Origin: Vulgatibacter incomptus_A
Lineage (GTDB): Bacteria > Myxococcota > Myxococcia > Myxococcales > Vulgatibacteraceae
NCBI GenBank assembly: GCA_040391605.1
Contig: JBEBXK010000013.1
Coordinates: 40,106 to 104,105 of the forward strand
Length of the DNA: 64,000 nucleotides
Direction of reading: 5' to 3'
Shown here one piece after another: positions 1 through 8,887 of the stretch. Below the pieces are notes generated by a model. That model saw only the letters and a list, made by a program, of their open reading frames with translations, did no database searches and had not been told where the DNA came from. The translations under genes were made by a program, and so were the position numbers. The stretch's first letter is position 1. Each line of letters opens with the position of its first letter.

Positions 1-1
1 G

Positions 2-1198
2 GCCACGGTCGAGGTCGAGGTCGGCAACCGCCCCCCGATCCTCCAGGCACATGATGGATCGGCGCTGGAGCACACCTTCGTCACCGAGCTGAGCGGGGCG
101 ATCTTCCGGGTCGCACGTGCGGGCACCACCCACGTCCGCTTCGTCGATCCCGACGGCGATCCCGTCGATCCGGCCTCGGTTCGCTGGTCCTCCAACCTGG
201 AGCGCACCCAATTCGACGAGCGCGGAGGGATCCATGCATCGTTCACCGTCACCGGGACGCCCGACGAGCTCCGCAGGCTGCAGATCACCCTGGTGGCGGC
301 AGACATCAACGGCGCCGCTGCCGCCGATACGGCCTCCATCCCCATCCTCAACGAGACGCCGATCATCGAGATCGCGGACGATCTGGCGGAGGGGCATCGA
401 TACGCCGAGGGGGAGCGGATGACCTACCGGAAGATGCTGGACGTCTCCGGGGTCCACGATCCCGAGGGCGGCCCGCTGACCATGGAGTACATCCTGGATC
501 TGCCGGAGGAAGAGATCGCGTCACGAGGCCTCGAGATGGTGCCGGAGAGTCGGATGCTGATCGTCGGGGGGAACGCCTCCTCCGTTGGCTTCGATTATTC
601 GATCGTCGTGCGGGCGAAGGACGCCTGGGGTGATCAGAGCGAGTCGACGGTGAAGCTCCGGCTGACCAACCGGGCGCCGTCCTTCTCGGCGACTGGCTTC
701 TCGGTCCAGCCCGCGAGGTCCACCGTCATCGGCCAGACGTCCATGGTCGGGTGTTGCTCGCCGAGAATCGGGGGTAGTGGCGTCTGCGACGAAGTCGACA
801 TCCTCGTCTGGACGGAGTGGCCCGGGCAGGTGGAGCCTGGCCCGTTCCAGTTCTCGACCCGCCTGGAACCAACGGATCCCGACGGAGATCCGCTGGTGGT
901 TCGTCTCTCCGTGGCAAGCGCGAGCGCGCATCTCTGGCCGAAGATCCGGGTGGGCGAGTCGTCGACGCTCGAGCTCCCCTTGGAGGTGCCTTGTCCCACT
1001 GGAGGTTGCCCGATCTCCCTGATCGCGATGGGGAAGCTAACGGTACGAGGTGTGAGCTGCGCCGTCACGTCGGGCACGCCAGCGGTGACCGGGGCATTCG
1101 GCTCCCAGACCCAGATGGCGATCGACGCATATGCGGAGGACTCTCTCGGGGGCAGCAGCTCGGCGAAGAGCGCCAGATTCCAATTCGAAAGCAGGTGA
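2..1198 (+). CDS. Ig-like/cadherin-like repeat protein, 5' end outside window
   Basis: The reading frame is open from base 2 with no start, so the N-terminus lies before the window. About 398 residues are visible. They form successive beta-sandwich-like units introduced by NRPPIL near the left edge and NRAPSF near position 668, with D-P-[DE]-G-[DG]-[DP] turns (DPDGDP, DPEGGP), as in cadherin-like or Big-type domains of surface and secreted proteins. No catalytic motif is seen. A pair of Cys near 752-756 and further Cys near 990-1060 suggest an exported, disulfide-containing product. The stop at 1196-1198 is 7 bp before the next start, so the two are probably cotranscribed. The exact domain family and the anchoring mode cannot be decided from this fragment. 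Confidence 0.75.
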   Translation, partial: ATVEVEVGNRPPILQAHDGSALEHTFVTELSGAIFRVARAGTTHVRFVDPDGDPVDPASVRWSSNLERTQFDERGGIHASFTVTGTPDELRRLQITLVAADINGAAAADTASIPILNETPIIEIADDLAEGHRYAEGERMTYRKMLDVSGVHDPEGGPLTMEYILDLPEEEIASRGLEMVPESRMLIVGGNASSVGFDYSIVVRAKDAWGDQSESTVKLRLTNRAPSFSATGFSVQPARSTVIGQTSMVGCCSPRIGGSGVCDEVDILVWTEWPGQVEPGPFQFSTRLEPTDPDGDPLVVRLSVASASAHLWPKIRVGESSTLELPLEVPCPTGGCPISLIAMGKLTVRGVSCAVTSGTPAVTGAFGSQTQMAIDAYAEDSLGGSSSAKSARFQFESR

Positions 1199-1205
1199 GC
1201 GATCG

Positions 1206-2699
1206 ATGATCCCGCGCTCGATTCCGATACTCGCGGCGACCGTCGCGCTCCTCTTCCCTCCCTCGGCGGCGACGGCCGACCCGGAGGAGCGCTGGGCCGT
1301 GGTCGGTCTTCGCACACCGGAGTCCCCTGCTCTGAAGCAGGAGCTGGAGATCCTGCGGGGCTTCCTCGGCTACGACGCGGCGGCGAAGGAGTCGGGCCGG
1401 CTGATCCTGCGCGAGAGCGCGACCCGCTCCCGGCTGGGCCTGATGAGCGGCGGCCTGGAGGAGATCGAGCAGAAGATCGACGGGGCCGAGCTCTATTACT
1501 TCCAACTCGAGCTTCCGCTCGCCAGAGAGAGCCTGGAGGAGGCGCTCCAGGCCTTGCGCCTCCAGATCGGTCCGCGGGCTACCAAGCGGAGCCGGGTGGC
1601 GCGGCTGCTCCTGGCGACGATCCTCCTGGCGGAGAATGGGCAGGGCGCGATGGAGAGGGCGGCGGCGACGATCGAGCCGATCGCGCGGCTGCACCCAAAC
1701 GATGGCCCGGATCCCAGAGCCTATCCCGCGGAGATGGTGGCCCTCTTCGGCGAGGTCAGCCGGACGGCAGCGGCGACACGGAAAGGCTGGCTGCGGATCG
1801 ACTGTGAGGCATCCTGCCCCGAGGGTCACGTCTGGGTGGACTCCTATCCCCTCGGCGCTCCGGGGGAGAGGATCGAGCTCCCGGCTGGGCGCTATCAGGT
1901 CCTGGTGGGCGATCGCTTCGAGAGGCCGGCGCTGCGTTCCCTCCTCCGCGAGGTGGAGGTGGTGGCTGGCGAGGAGGCGACGATCCTCGTGGACCTCGCA
2001 CGGGAGGGCGCGGTGGATCCCGAGGGCGGCCCGAGCTTCCTGATCCCCGACGACGGCGCTTGGGAATCGGCGGCGATGATGGTCGCCGGGCGTCTCATAC
2101 CCGATCCCCTGGTCGTGCTCCGACGGACCCAGGCCGATGGGCCAAGACTCCACGCCGCCCTCCTGGAGGGAGGGCGGATCGTACGCGAGGCCTCGGCCAG
2201 CGTGGAAGGAGGTGCCGACCCGACGATGACGCTGGAGCAGCTGGCCAACCTCCTGACGAGCGGATCGACCGAGGGCGAGGCGGCCACTTCAGGGCAGTCT
2301 GCCGCGGATCCCGTCGCTGCTCCCTACCGCTCCGATCGCCCATCGCTCGACCCCAGGATCCTGGCGACCTCTTCCGATCCGATCCCGGCCTGGGTGGAGC
2401 CCACCCGCTGGACGACGGCCGGTGTGGCCGTCGCGGCGACGGTGGCCGGGATCTGGTTGCACGCCGACGCCTCCAGCACACAGCGCGCCCTATCGGATCG
2501 CTTTGGCGCAGCCGGCGCGTACGGCACGATCGAGGAGGCCAGGGCCGCCTCGCGAGAGATGGACGCGGCCCGCTCCCAGGCGAAGTGGGGGACTGGCGTC
2601 CTGGTGGGCGCAGGAGCTGCTGCCGTCACCACCCTCGTCCTCTTTCTCCTGGACTGGTCCGAACCTGCCGAGAGCCCGCCGCCGGCTCCGGCCAGGTAG
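1206..2699 (+). CDS. Exported PEGA-like-domain protein with C-terminal membrane helices
   Basis: A 497-residue protein. I chose the ATG at 1206 because it opens a clear signal peptide (MIPRSIPILAATVALLF, cleavage after SAATA) and follows AGGTGAG; an in-frame start at 1131 lies inside the upstream gene. Residues about 195-265 (GWLRIDCEASCPEGHVWVD...) resemble a PEGA domain, a beta-sandwich common in myxobacterial envelope proteins. Residues about 90-170 are helical and could be TPR-like. Two hydrophobic helices near the C-terminus (VAVAATVAGIWL and GVLVGAGAAAVTTLVLFLL) are separated by a charged helix. The arrangement matches myxobacterial PEGA proteins of unknown role. It probably forms a unit with the Ig-like protein upstream. 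No enzymatic motif is visible. Confidence 0.75.
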   Translation: MIPRSIPILAATVALLFPPSAATADPEERWAVVGLRTPESPALKQELEILRGFLGYDAAAKESGRLILRESATRSRLGLMSGGLEEIEQKIDGAELYYFQLELPLARESLEEALQALRLQIGPRATKRSRVARLLLATILLAENGQGAMERAAATIEPIARLHPNDGPDPRAYPAEMVALFGEVSRTAAATRKGWLRIDCEASCPEGHVWVDSYPLGAPGERIELPAGRYQVLVGDRFERPALRSLLREVEVVAGEEATILVDLAREGAVDPEGGPSFLIPDDGAWESAAMMVAGRLIPDPLVVLRRTQADGPRLHAALLEGGRIVREASASVEGGADPTMTLEQLANLLTSGSTEGEAATSGQSAADPVAAPYRSDRPSLDPRILATSSDPIPAWVEPTRWTTAGVAVAATVAGIWLHADASSTQRALSDRFGAAGAYGTIEEARAASREMDAARSQAKWGTGVLVGAGAAAVTTLVLFLLDWSEPAESPPPAPAR

Positions 2700-2781
2700 A
2701 GGATCCTGAAGCGCAAGGGCAGGGCACGTGGTCCTCAGGCTGCTCGGTGGTGGGATGTCGAGCCGTGTGGGCAGAGGTGCG

Positions 2782-2810
2782 TTGACGCCCCATATGCCTC
2801 CGTCTAGAGT
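2782..2810 (+). promoter_or_regulatory. Sigma-70 type promoter of the J-protein/dnaK operon
   Basis: TTGACG (2782-2787) and TAGAGT (2805-2810) are separated by 17 bp and lie about 40 bp before the start at 2852. The same two hexamers with the same spacing stand before the tRNA genes at 22656-22684, which supports the call. No CIRCE-type inverted repeat is visible, so HrcA control is not supported. Confidence 0.6.
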
Positions 2811-2851
2811 GAAACGCTGCGCTTCGCTCCAGAGGAGAAGGGACGTTCCGA

Positions 2852-4144
2852 GTGATGGGGGAGTTTGAGATCCCTGGGCTGGGAGGCCGAAACAGCCGCG
2901 TTCAAGTGACGGCTGGGGGAGAGTCGCTGACGGCGGTCGAGAGACTGGGCCTCGCCCGCCTCATCGGCCAGCCGACGCTGTCGGAGGCGGTCCGGCTGGT
3001 GGGCCTCGAGGAGCCTCGGGCGATCGAGCTGCTACGTGGCCTCTGCGCCAAGGGGTGGCTGGCGCCGGTCGCGGCCACGGCCTCGACCCCGGGACCGATC
3101 GGGCGGGCGACGAGATCGGAGCTTCGACTCGAGTTGGACGCAGCGGAGCGGGCGGAGATCCTGGACCTTCACGGACGGCTCCCGACGTTGAAGCATTGGG
3201 AGCTGCTGGGGATCCCGCGGATGGCGAGTCCGGAGCAGGTGAAGGCCGCGTACTTCGATCTCTCCCGGCGATTTCATCCGGATCGCTACTTCGGCAAGGA
3301 GCTGGGCAGCCACAAGCAGCCGATCGAGGCGATCTTCCGGCGGCTGAAGGAGGCGGAGTCGACCTTGAGCGACCCCGAGCGGCGGGCGGCCTACCTCGCG
3401 GCGAATCCCGAGGCGCGCACCGCGGAAGAGGCGGCTGCAGACGCGATCACGGCGCGACGTCGCGCGGAGCGAAGTGAGAGACTTCGGCGCTTGCATCCCC
3501 TGATGCAACGGGCCCACGGGGCTGCGGAGCTGGCGGCGAAGGGTGGGCGGCAGCCCAGCCAAGGCAGGCCCGTGCAGGTGGCGGGCAGCCCTCCTCGCTC
3601 GGCGCCGCTCCACGGCCAAAGCGCCATCGATGGTGTGAGGGGCACCTCTCCTCGCTCGACGCCGCTCCCCGGCAACAACGCCGTCGGTGGTGCATCGGGC
3701 GGCCCTCCTCGCTCGGCGCCGTTCCAGGGCGACAACGCCGCTGGCGATGCGGCGGCCCATGCCACGAGGCAGGTGGAGGCCGAGCGGGCGAAGCGCCGGC
3801 TCGCCACGGCGTACCGGATCCTCCAGGAGGGCGGCGATCCCGAGGAGGCGCGCCCTCTCTTCCTGGAGGCGGCGCAGCTGCGTCCGGATGAGCCGGCTCA
3901 TGTGATCGAGGCTGTCGGCGGGTACCTGGATTCTGGGGGCGATCCCGTCGCGGCGCGGAGCCTGATCGCGAGGTTGCTCGAGGCAGCGCCCAAGAATGCG
4001 GATCTTCACGCGATCTATGCGAGGATCCTCTTGGAGGCGGGATACGAGAAGACCGGGCGTGCCGCCTTGGAACGAGCGCTGCAGTTGAACCCCAACCATC
4101 CCTATGCCCGGAGTGTGCGGCAGAAGTCGCGCAAGCTATTCTGA
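2852..4144 (+). CDS. J-domain/TPR co-chaperone, partner of the adjacent DnaK
   Basis: A 430-residue protein. Start is GTG 2852 or the next codon ATG 2855, behind AGAGGAGAAGG. Residues about 25-70 look like a small winged-helix module (RLIGQPTLSEAVRLVG). A J domain follows at about 110-180 with the HPD triad at 142-144 (RRFHPDRYF), the element that stimulates Hsp70 ATPase. Residues about 245-300 are a linker of three 19-residue repeats, and the C-terminus (about 315-430) holds TPR-like helices (AAQLRPDEPAHV, LERALQLNPNHPYAR). There is no G/F region or zinc finger, so it is not a classical DnaJ but a specialised J-TPR protein. Its stop is 1 bp before the dnaK start, implying translational coupling and a dedicated chaperone pair. 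Confidence 0.85.
   Translation: MMGEFEIPGLGGRNSRVQVTAGGESLTAVERLGLARLIGQPTLSEAVRLVGLEEPRAIELLRGLCAKGWLAPVAATASTPGPIGRATRSELRLELDAAERAEILDLHGRLPTLKHWELLGIPRMASPEQVKAAYFDLSRRFHPDRYFGKELGSHKQPIEAIFRRLKEAESTLSDPERRAAYLAANPEARTAEEAAADAITARRRAERSERLRRLHPLMQRAHGAAELAAKGGRQPSQGRPVQVAGSPPRSAPLHGQSAIDGVRGTSPRSTPLPGNNAVGGASGGPPRSAPFQGDNAAGDAAAHATRQVEAERAKRRLATAYRILQEGGDPEEARPLFLEAAQLRPDEPAHVIEAVGGYLDSGGDPVAARSLIARLLEAAPKNADLHAIYARILLEAGYEKTGRAALERALQLNPNHPYARSVRQKSRKLF
3583..3753. repeat. Three 57-bp in-frame tandem repeats in the J-protein linker
   Basis: The core ctcctcgctc recurs at 3591, 3648 and 3705, exactly 57 bp apart. The units encode about 19 residues each (PPRSAPLHG..., SPRSTPLPG..., PPRSAPFQG...). 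The period is a multiple of three, so copy-number change would keep the frame and only lengthen the linker between the J and TPR domains. Confidence 0.85.
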
Positions 4145-4145
4145 T

Positions 4146-5996
4146 ATGTCGTCTGAACCCACGATCGGGATCGATCTAGGGACCACCAACTCGGTCGTCG
4201 CGTCCGTGGTGGATGGCGTTCCCACGGTGATCCCGTCCCGCAACGGCCAGCGGATCACGCCCTCGGTCGTCGCCATCGCAAACAACGGCAAACAGCTCGT
4301 GGGCGCGATCGCCAAGCGCCAGGGGATCATCAACCCCGAAGAGACGATCTACGCGATCAAACGGCTGATCGGCAGGAAGTTCAGCTCGGCGGTGGTGCAG
4401 CAGGCGAAGGAGGACTTCCCCTACAAGGTGGAGTGCGGGCTTCATGACGACGTCCGGGTGAGCCTGGGTGGGGTGGCCCTCTCGATCCCCGAGATCTCCG
4501 CGATGGTCCTGGCCGAACTCAAGGCCGACGCCGAGGCTTACTTCGGGCGGCCGGTGAGCAAGGCGGTGATCACGGTCCCCGCCTATTTCAACGACGGCCA
4601 GCGGCAGGCAACGCGCGACGCCGGCGTGATCGCCGGACTCGAGGTGATGCGGATCATCAACGAGCCGACGGCGGCGGCGCTGGCCTACGGCCACGGCAGG
4701 ACGATCACGGGGAAGCTCGCCGTCTTCGATCTGGGTGGCGGCACCTTCGACATCTCGGTGCTCCAGCTCAAGAAGGGGGTCTACGAGGTGTTGGCCACTT
4801 CGGGAGATACCTTCCTGGGCGGAGAGGACTTCGACGCTCGGGTGATCGAGTGGCTGGTCTTCGGCTTCGCCAGGGAGTTCTCGACGGATCTGCGCAAGGA
4901 GAAGATGGCGCTGCAACGCCTGCGCGACGCCGCCGAGAAGGCGAAGTGCGAGCTCTCGTCCACGACGAAGACCCGGATCGATCTGCCCTTCCTCTACACG
5001 CTGCCCACCGGCGGCGCTGCGCTCCACCTCCAGCGTGAGCTGGGGCGGGAGAAGCTGGAGGAGCTCACCGGCGATCTGGTGGAGCGGACGATCCGCACCA
5101 CCGCCTCGGTGCTGGCGGACGCGAAGCTCTCCCCCCGGGAGATCGCGGAGGTCGTCCTGGTGGGAGGGCAGACCCGGATGCTCGCGGTCCAGGACGCGGT
5201 GCGAAATTACTTCGGCAGGGAGCCCTCCAAGGGCGTCCACGTCGACGAGGTGGTGGCGTTGGGCGCGGCGATCCAGGCGGACTCGCTCTCGTCCGGCCAG
5301 TCGGATGTCCTGCTGCTGGACGTCACGCCCCAGTCGTTGGGGATCATGGTGGCCGGTGGATACGCCAACGTGATCATCCCCAGGAATACGACCATCCCCA
5401 CAGCGGCATCCCATCGCTTCACCACGGGGCGCGACAATCAGGAGAGGGCGCGCATCCTGGTGCTGCAGGGGGACGAGGGCGAGGCCGCGAAGAACGAGGT
5501 GCTGGGGGAGTTCGTCCTCACGGGCCTGCGCGCGGCGCCGCGAGGGCAGGTCGAGATCGACGTGCACTTCGAGATCTCGGCGGACGGGATCGTCTGGGTC
5601 TCGGCGGAGGACATCGAGACGGGTCTGCAGCAATCGCTGCAGGTGGAGCCCTCCGGCGGCCTCACCCGGGAAGAGCTCGAGGAGATCGCCGCTCGGAGCG
5701 CCGGGGAGCTCTTGACCCCAGGCGTGGATCACCAGCTCCCCGCGAAGACCGAGAAGCTCGCGGAGCTCTTGTGCGAGGCAGACTCACTCTTCCCCGCGGT
5801 GCGTCCCCTCATCCTGGGGACGACCTTCGGGCAGGATGCCCTGGCGAAGGTGGAGCGGACGCTCCAGCGCGCCCGTGACGCGATGGATGGCCGGGACGGC
5901 GCGGCGATCGAGGCGAGCGGCAACGAACTCGAGCGGACGGTGGCCCTCTTCAAGGGGATCCAGCAGCGGTCCGATGAAGCATCGGGGCTCGGATGA
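4146..5996 (+). CDS. dnaK: Hsp70 chaperone DnaK
   Basis: A 616-residue cytoplasmic Hsp70 that binds unfolded segments under ATP control. Start ATG 4146 gives MSSEPTIGIDLGTTNSVVA, the canonical phosphate-1 motif, and follows the J-protein stop by 1 bp; an earlier in-frame codon at 4104 lies inside the upstream gene. Other signatures are VPAYFNDGQRQATRDAG, INEPTAAALAYG, FDLGGGTFDISVL and VVLVGGQTRM, then the substrate domain (LLLDVTPQSLGIMV, IPRNTTIPT). The helical lid is shorter than in E. coli DnaK and lacks the EEVD-like acidic tail. With its own J-TPR partner and a TPR gene instead of grpE next door, it is probably a secondary, specialised DnaK rather than the housekeeping copy; this is inferred from context. 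Confidence 0.93.
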   Translation: MSSEPTIGIDLGTTNSVVASVVDGVPTVIPSRNGQRITPSVVAIANNGKQLVGAIAKRQGIINPEETIYAIKRLIGRKFSSAVVQQAKEDFPYKVECGLHDDVRVSLGGVALSIPEISAMVLAELKADAEAYFGRPVSKAVITVPAYFNDGQRQATRDAGVIAGLEVMRIINEPTAAALAYGHGRTITGKLAVFDLGGGTFDISVLQLKKGVYEVLATSGDTFLGGEDFDARVIEWLVFGFAREFSTDLRKEKMALQRLRDAAEKAKCELSSTTKTRIDLPFLYTLPTGGAALHLQRELGREKLEELTGDLVERTIRTTASVLADAKLSPREIAEVVLVGGQTRMLAVQDAVRNYFGREPSKGVHVDEVVALGAAIQADSLSSGQSDVLLLDVTPQSLGIMVAGGYANVIIPRNTTIPTAASHRFTTGRDNQERARILVLQGDEGEAAKNEVLGEFVLTGLRAAPRGQVEIDVHFEISADGIVWVSAEDIETGLQQSLQVEPSGGLTREELEEIAARSAGELLTPGVDHQLPAKTEKLAELLCEADSLFPAVRPLILGTTFGQDALAKVERTLQRARDAMDGRDGAAIEASGNELERTVALFKGIQQRSDEASGLG

Positions 5997-6700
5997 TGCT
6001 TGACCCACGGTTGAATCGGCTCATACAGACTGGGCTGCGTCATTACGCGGAAGGTGATGTCTCCCACGCCGCGAGCTGTTGGCGCCAGGTTCTAGGTGTA
6101 GAACCCGAACACCCACAGGCGCAGGCGTACCTCCGGCTCCTGGCGGGAGGCGTGAGGCTGCCAGCTCCCCAGGGAGACTTCGAGGAGCCCGACGCTACCG
6201 AGGTGACGATCTCGATCGAGGCGGGGGTCAGCGATGGACTCGACCTCCTCGAGTCTTCGAACGTACCCTCGACGATCATGGTCCCCACCATCGAGCCCCA
6301 GATCTCGAAGGGACCGCCGCGCTCGGAGCCGGATACCTTGATGGAGGGGGCGCGGGAGCTCTTCGGGCTGGGCGATTTCTCGGGCTCTCTGCGCCTGGTG
6401 CAGCAGGCCTTGACGCTGGATCCCTTCCACGCAGAGGCCAGCAACTATCTCGAGCGCAACCGCGAGACCCTCATCCAGATGTACGAGTCGAAGATCGGAT
6501 CGCTGAAGACCCGCCCCCGGGTCATCCTGCGCCCCGACGAGATCGTCTGGCTCAACCTCGATCATCGCGCCGGCTTCGTGATGGCGCAGCTCGACGGAAC
6601 GATCTCGGTGGAGGATGTCTACGCCCTGACCGGCCTCAGCCGCCTCGACACCGCGCGGATTCTCGCAGAGCTCGTCGAGCAGGGCGTGATCGCGACCTGA
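5993..6700 (+). CDS. TPR-like protein with C-terminal winged-helix-like module
   Basis: A 235-residue protein whose ATG overlaps the dnaK stop by 4 bp. Residues about 5-50 (LIQTGLRHYAEGDVSHAASC) and 115-155 (ARELFGLGDFSGSLRLVQQA) are TPR-like helical pairs joined by an acidic linker. The C-terminal 40 residues (QLDGTISVEDVYALTGLS... ILAELVEQGVI) form a small helical module much like that at the N-terminus of the J protein two genes upstream. No enzymatic residues are seen. Coupling to dnaK suggests an adaptor or substrate-recruiting factor for this chaperone set. The function is inferred from position; no named family is recognised. Confidence 0.8.
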   Translation: MMLDPRLNRLIQTGLRHYAEGDVSHAASCWRQVLGVEPEHPQAQAYLRLLAGGVRLPAPQGDFEEPDATEVTISIEAGVSDGLDLLESSNVPSTIMVPTIEPQISKGPPRSEPDTLMEGARELFGLGDFSGSLRLVQQALTLDPFHAEASNYLERNRETLIQMYESKIGSLKTRPRVILRPDEIVWLNLDHRAGFVMAQLDGTISVEDVYALTGLSRLDTARILAELVEQGVIAT

Positions 6701-6779
6701 GGAGCGGCTCCCTGCTCGAGGCTCGCGCGAGGGGCTCCGATGGGCGTTCGCTCGACTCCAGCTCTCAGTGTCGTGATCG

Positions 6780-6804
6780 TTCACAAACATTCGACGCCTG
6801 TGAA
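6780..6804. other. Inverted repeat TTCACA-N13-TGTGAA
   Basis: TTCACA at 6780-6785 mirrors TGTGAA at 6799-6804 in the 180-bp gap between two convergent genes. The 13-nt spacer is long for a terminator loop and no T-tract follows on either strand. It could be a protein site or chance. Confidence 0.25.
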
Positions 6805-6880
6805 GAAATCGCCCTCGCTCACCTGGGGCAGTTCTCTCACGCGCGCTTTCCGCTACGGCTCTCTCTGAGCTCGCGAACTT

Positions 6881-8002
6881 TCACTCTGTCGGAGCGAGGG
6901 GATCCTCGGGGGATGGCTCACTGGGCCGAAGGCTGTCGCGCTCGACGGCGGCCTGCCGCTGGACGAAGTCGACGAGGCGGGCCAGATAGCTGTGGAGCGG
7001 GGGGCATTGGATGCCGCTGCCGTCGAGGAGGTCTAGCGTGTTACGGCAGTTGTAGATCACGAGGCGATCGAGGTGATCGAAGGTCGCGCGCTCTTTGCCG
7101 ATCAGGCGCTCGAGCATGGGGAGGCGTAGCAGCGCAGCGGAGGCCTTGGCGGGGAGGCTGAGGCGCAGCGGCTTGCGTCCGGCCATCTCGGCGATCTGCT
7201 CGTAGACCTTGCGGGCGGACATCGGGTTGGGATCGACGAGGTGAAAGGTCTTGCCCACCGCGGCGGGATTCCGGGAGAGCTCGAGGATCGCCTCGGCGAC
7301 GAAGTTGCTGGGCACCACGTTCAGCGGGAAGGAGCCGTCGCCGGGAAGGGGCAGGGGTACGCGCAGCGGCGAGGTCACGAGCTGGAAGGCGAGGTAGTAG
7401 GGGCCGCCTCGACGGTCGACCTCGCCGGTGCGTGAGTCGCCGATCATGGTGGATGGCCGAAAGACGGTGATAGGCAGATCGGCCATCGCCTTGCGAACCA
7501 GGACCTCCGCGCGGAACTTGGTCTCCTCGTAGGCGTTGCTGAAGCGCTGCCCCTCCTCGAGCTCGTCCTCGTCGATGACCCCCTGGCGATCGCCGGCGAC
7601 CTGCACGGTGGAGACGTGGCAGAGGCGCACGAGGTTGGGCGCGTCTCGGGCCAGATCGAGGACGTTGACTGTGCCTTCGACGTTGACCCGATCCATGGCG
7701 CGTCGATCGCTGCGGGGATGGCTGAGCGCGGCCAGGTGGTGGATGCGGCTGACGTCGGCCGCCAGGCGCCTGTACTCCTCGCCCGAGAGGCCCAGGTGCA
7801 TGTCGACGAGATCTCCCTCGAGGAGACGCACCCGATTGGCTCGGGCGGGGGCGAGGGAGAAGAGGTCCTTCTTCGCGTCCTGGAGGTGGCGCCGCTGGAC
7901 CAGCACCGCGACCCGGGCCTTCCGATCGACGTCGAGCAGCCGCGACAGCAGCCGCTTGCCGAGGAAGCCTGGATAGCCTGTGAGAAAGTGCAGATTCGCC
8001 AT
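6881..8002 (-). CDS. NAD(P)-dependent SDR/acyl-reductase-type dehydrogenase
   Basis: A 373-residue extended short-chain dehydrogenase. The ATG at 8002 gives MANLHFLTGYPGFLGKRLL, a Rossmann T-G-x-x-G-F-L-G motif at residues 8-15, with AAGGGG upstream; a longer in-frame extension to 8104 has no such support. The catalytic YEETK (Y-x3-K) follows the HVSTV strand, and VFRPSTMIGDSRTGEVD matches the NAD_binding_4 'male-sterility' group, which reduces fatty acyl thioesters or modifies lipids. The C-terminal part (LSLPAKASAALLRLPMLERLIGK) looks peripheral to membranes. The true substrate cannot be read from the sequence. The gene stands alone, convergent with the dnaK operon. Confidence 0.8.
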   Translation of the reverse strand: MANLHFLTGYPGFLGKRLLSRLLDVDRKARVAVLVQRRHLQDAKKDLFSLAPARANRVRLLEGDLVDMHLGLSGEEYRRLAADVSRIHHLAALSHPRSDRRAMDRVNVEGTVNVLDLARDAPNLVRLCHVSTVQVAGDRQGVIDEDELEEGQRFSNAYEETKFRAEVLVRKAMADLPITVFRPSTMIGDSRTGEVDRRGGPYYLAFQLVTSPLRVPLPLPGDGSFPLNVVPSNFVAEAILELSRNPAAVGKTFHLVDPNPMSARKVYEQIAEMAGRKPLRLSLPAKASAALLRLPMLERLIGKERATFDHLDRLVIYNCRNTLDLLDGSGIQCPPLHSYLARLVDFVQRQAAVERDSLRPSEPSPEDPLAPTE

Positions 8003-8099
8003 CGTCGTTCTCAGCCCCTTATCGTTCCCAAACCATCGAAGCGAGGCGGCTTCTTCCGCGGGAGCCGACCTACCTCGTGACGGCGGCGGCGCTGACCGC

Positions 8100-8316
8100 C
8101 GCATTTTTCGACCTCTCCTCAGTAGCGCATCGATCGGTCGGCGGAGCCGGACGTCGCCGCTGCACCCGGCATGCTTCCGCCGATGGCTGGGCGCCGATAG
8201 GAAGCGGCGCTCGACCTATCCCCGTAGCGTAGCGCGCCAGACGAACGGTCTGCGCTTTCATCCTCCCGTGTATCGCCTGCGGCCGGGCGCGGATCAAAAG
8301 CGGCGCTCGACCTCCT
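8100..8316. repeat. Degenerate tandem repeat, about 96-103 bp period, over the coaE 3' end
   Basis: AAGCGGCGCTCGACCT occurs near 8203-8218 and again near 8298-8313, where it is the coaE C-terminus; the 33-bp blocks 8186-8218 and 8281-8313 align at a 95-bp offset. A third, weaker copy is anchored by CGACCTCTCC at 8109. The array therefore continues past the stop into the intergenic space. Confidence 0.65.
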
Positions 8317-8887
8317 TCCATACCTCGTCGACCTGGCGCTCGAGCGCCTCGAGGTCGCTGGAGTTATCGATGACGAACGTGGCCCTGGCGATCTTCTTCT
8401 CCAGGGGGAGTTGGGCCTCCAGCCTCGCCCTGGCCTCGGACTCCGTCAGGCCGTCGCGGGCCATCAGCCGCTCGAGCTGCAGGTGGAGCGGGGCGGAGAC
8501 GACGATCAGCGCGTCGAGATCGGCGTCCAGGCCCTTCTCGACGATCAGGGGAGCCTCGTAGACGGCCCTGGGCACCTCCTGCGCCTCCAGGGCGGCGAAG
8601 CGCCGGCTCACCTCGGCCCGAATGCGCGGATGGACGATCGACTCCAGGGCGAGGCGCTCCTCTCGGTCGGCGAAGACCACGGCGCCGAGGGCCTTGCGAT
8701 CGAGGCGCCCGTCGCGGACCACCGCCGGCCAGCGGATCGCGATGGCGGCGAGGGCGGGCGCTCCGGGCTCGACCACGTCCCGGGCGACCTGGTCTGCGTC
8801 GATGATGGCGACACCCCGGGCCGTGAGCAGCCTCGCGACGAGGCTCTTGCCGGATGCGATGCCGCCAGTGAGGCCGATCTTCTTCAA
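8294..8887 (-). CDS. coaE: Dephospho-CoA kinase
   Basis: A 197-residue P-loop kinase that phosphorylates the 3'-OH of dephospho-CoA, the last step of coenzyme A synthesis. The N-terminus MKKIGLTGGIASGKS carries the Walker A GGIASGKS (8-15). DADQVARDVVEPG is the family's substrate-loop signature, followed by HPRIRAEV, YEAPLIVEKGLD, a lid segment with ARDGLTESEARAR, and FVIDNSSDLEAL near the end. Length equals the family norm. The last codons lie within a tandem-repeat array that continues downstream. The gene is divergent from engB, 234 bp away. Confidence 0.95.
   Translation of the reverse strand: MKKIGLTGGIASGKSLVARLLTARGVAIIDADQVARDVVEPGAPALAAIAIRWPAVVRDGRLDRKALGAVVFADREERLALESIVHPRIRAEVSRRFAALEAQEVPRAVYEAPLIVEKGLDADLDALIVVSAPLHLQLERLMARDGLTESEARARLEAQLPLEKKIARATFVIDNSSDLEALERQVDEVWKEVERRF

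Noticed and set aside
4176..5732. Minus-strand frame of 518 codons antisense to dnaK
   Set aside because: Arg/Leu/His-rich shadow with no start signal; dnaK itself is unequivocal.
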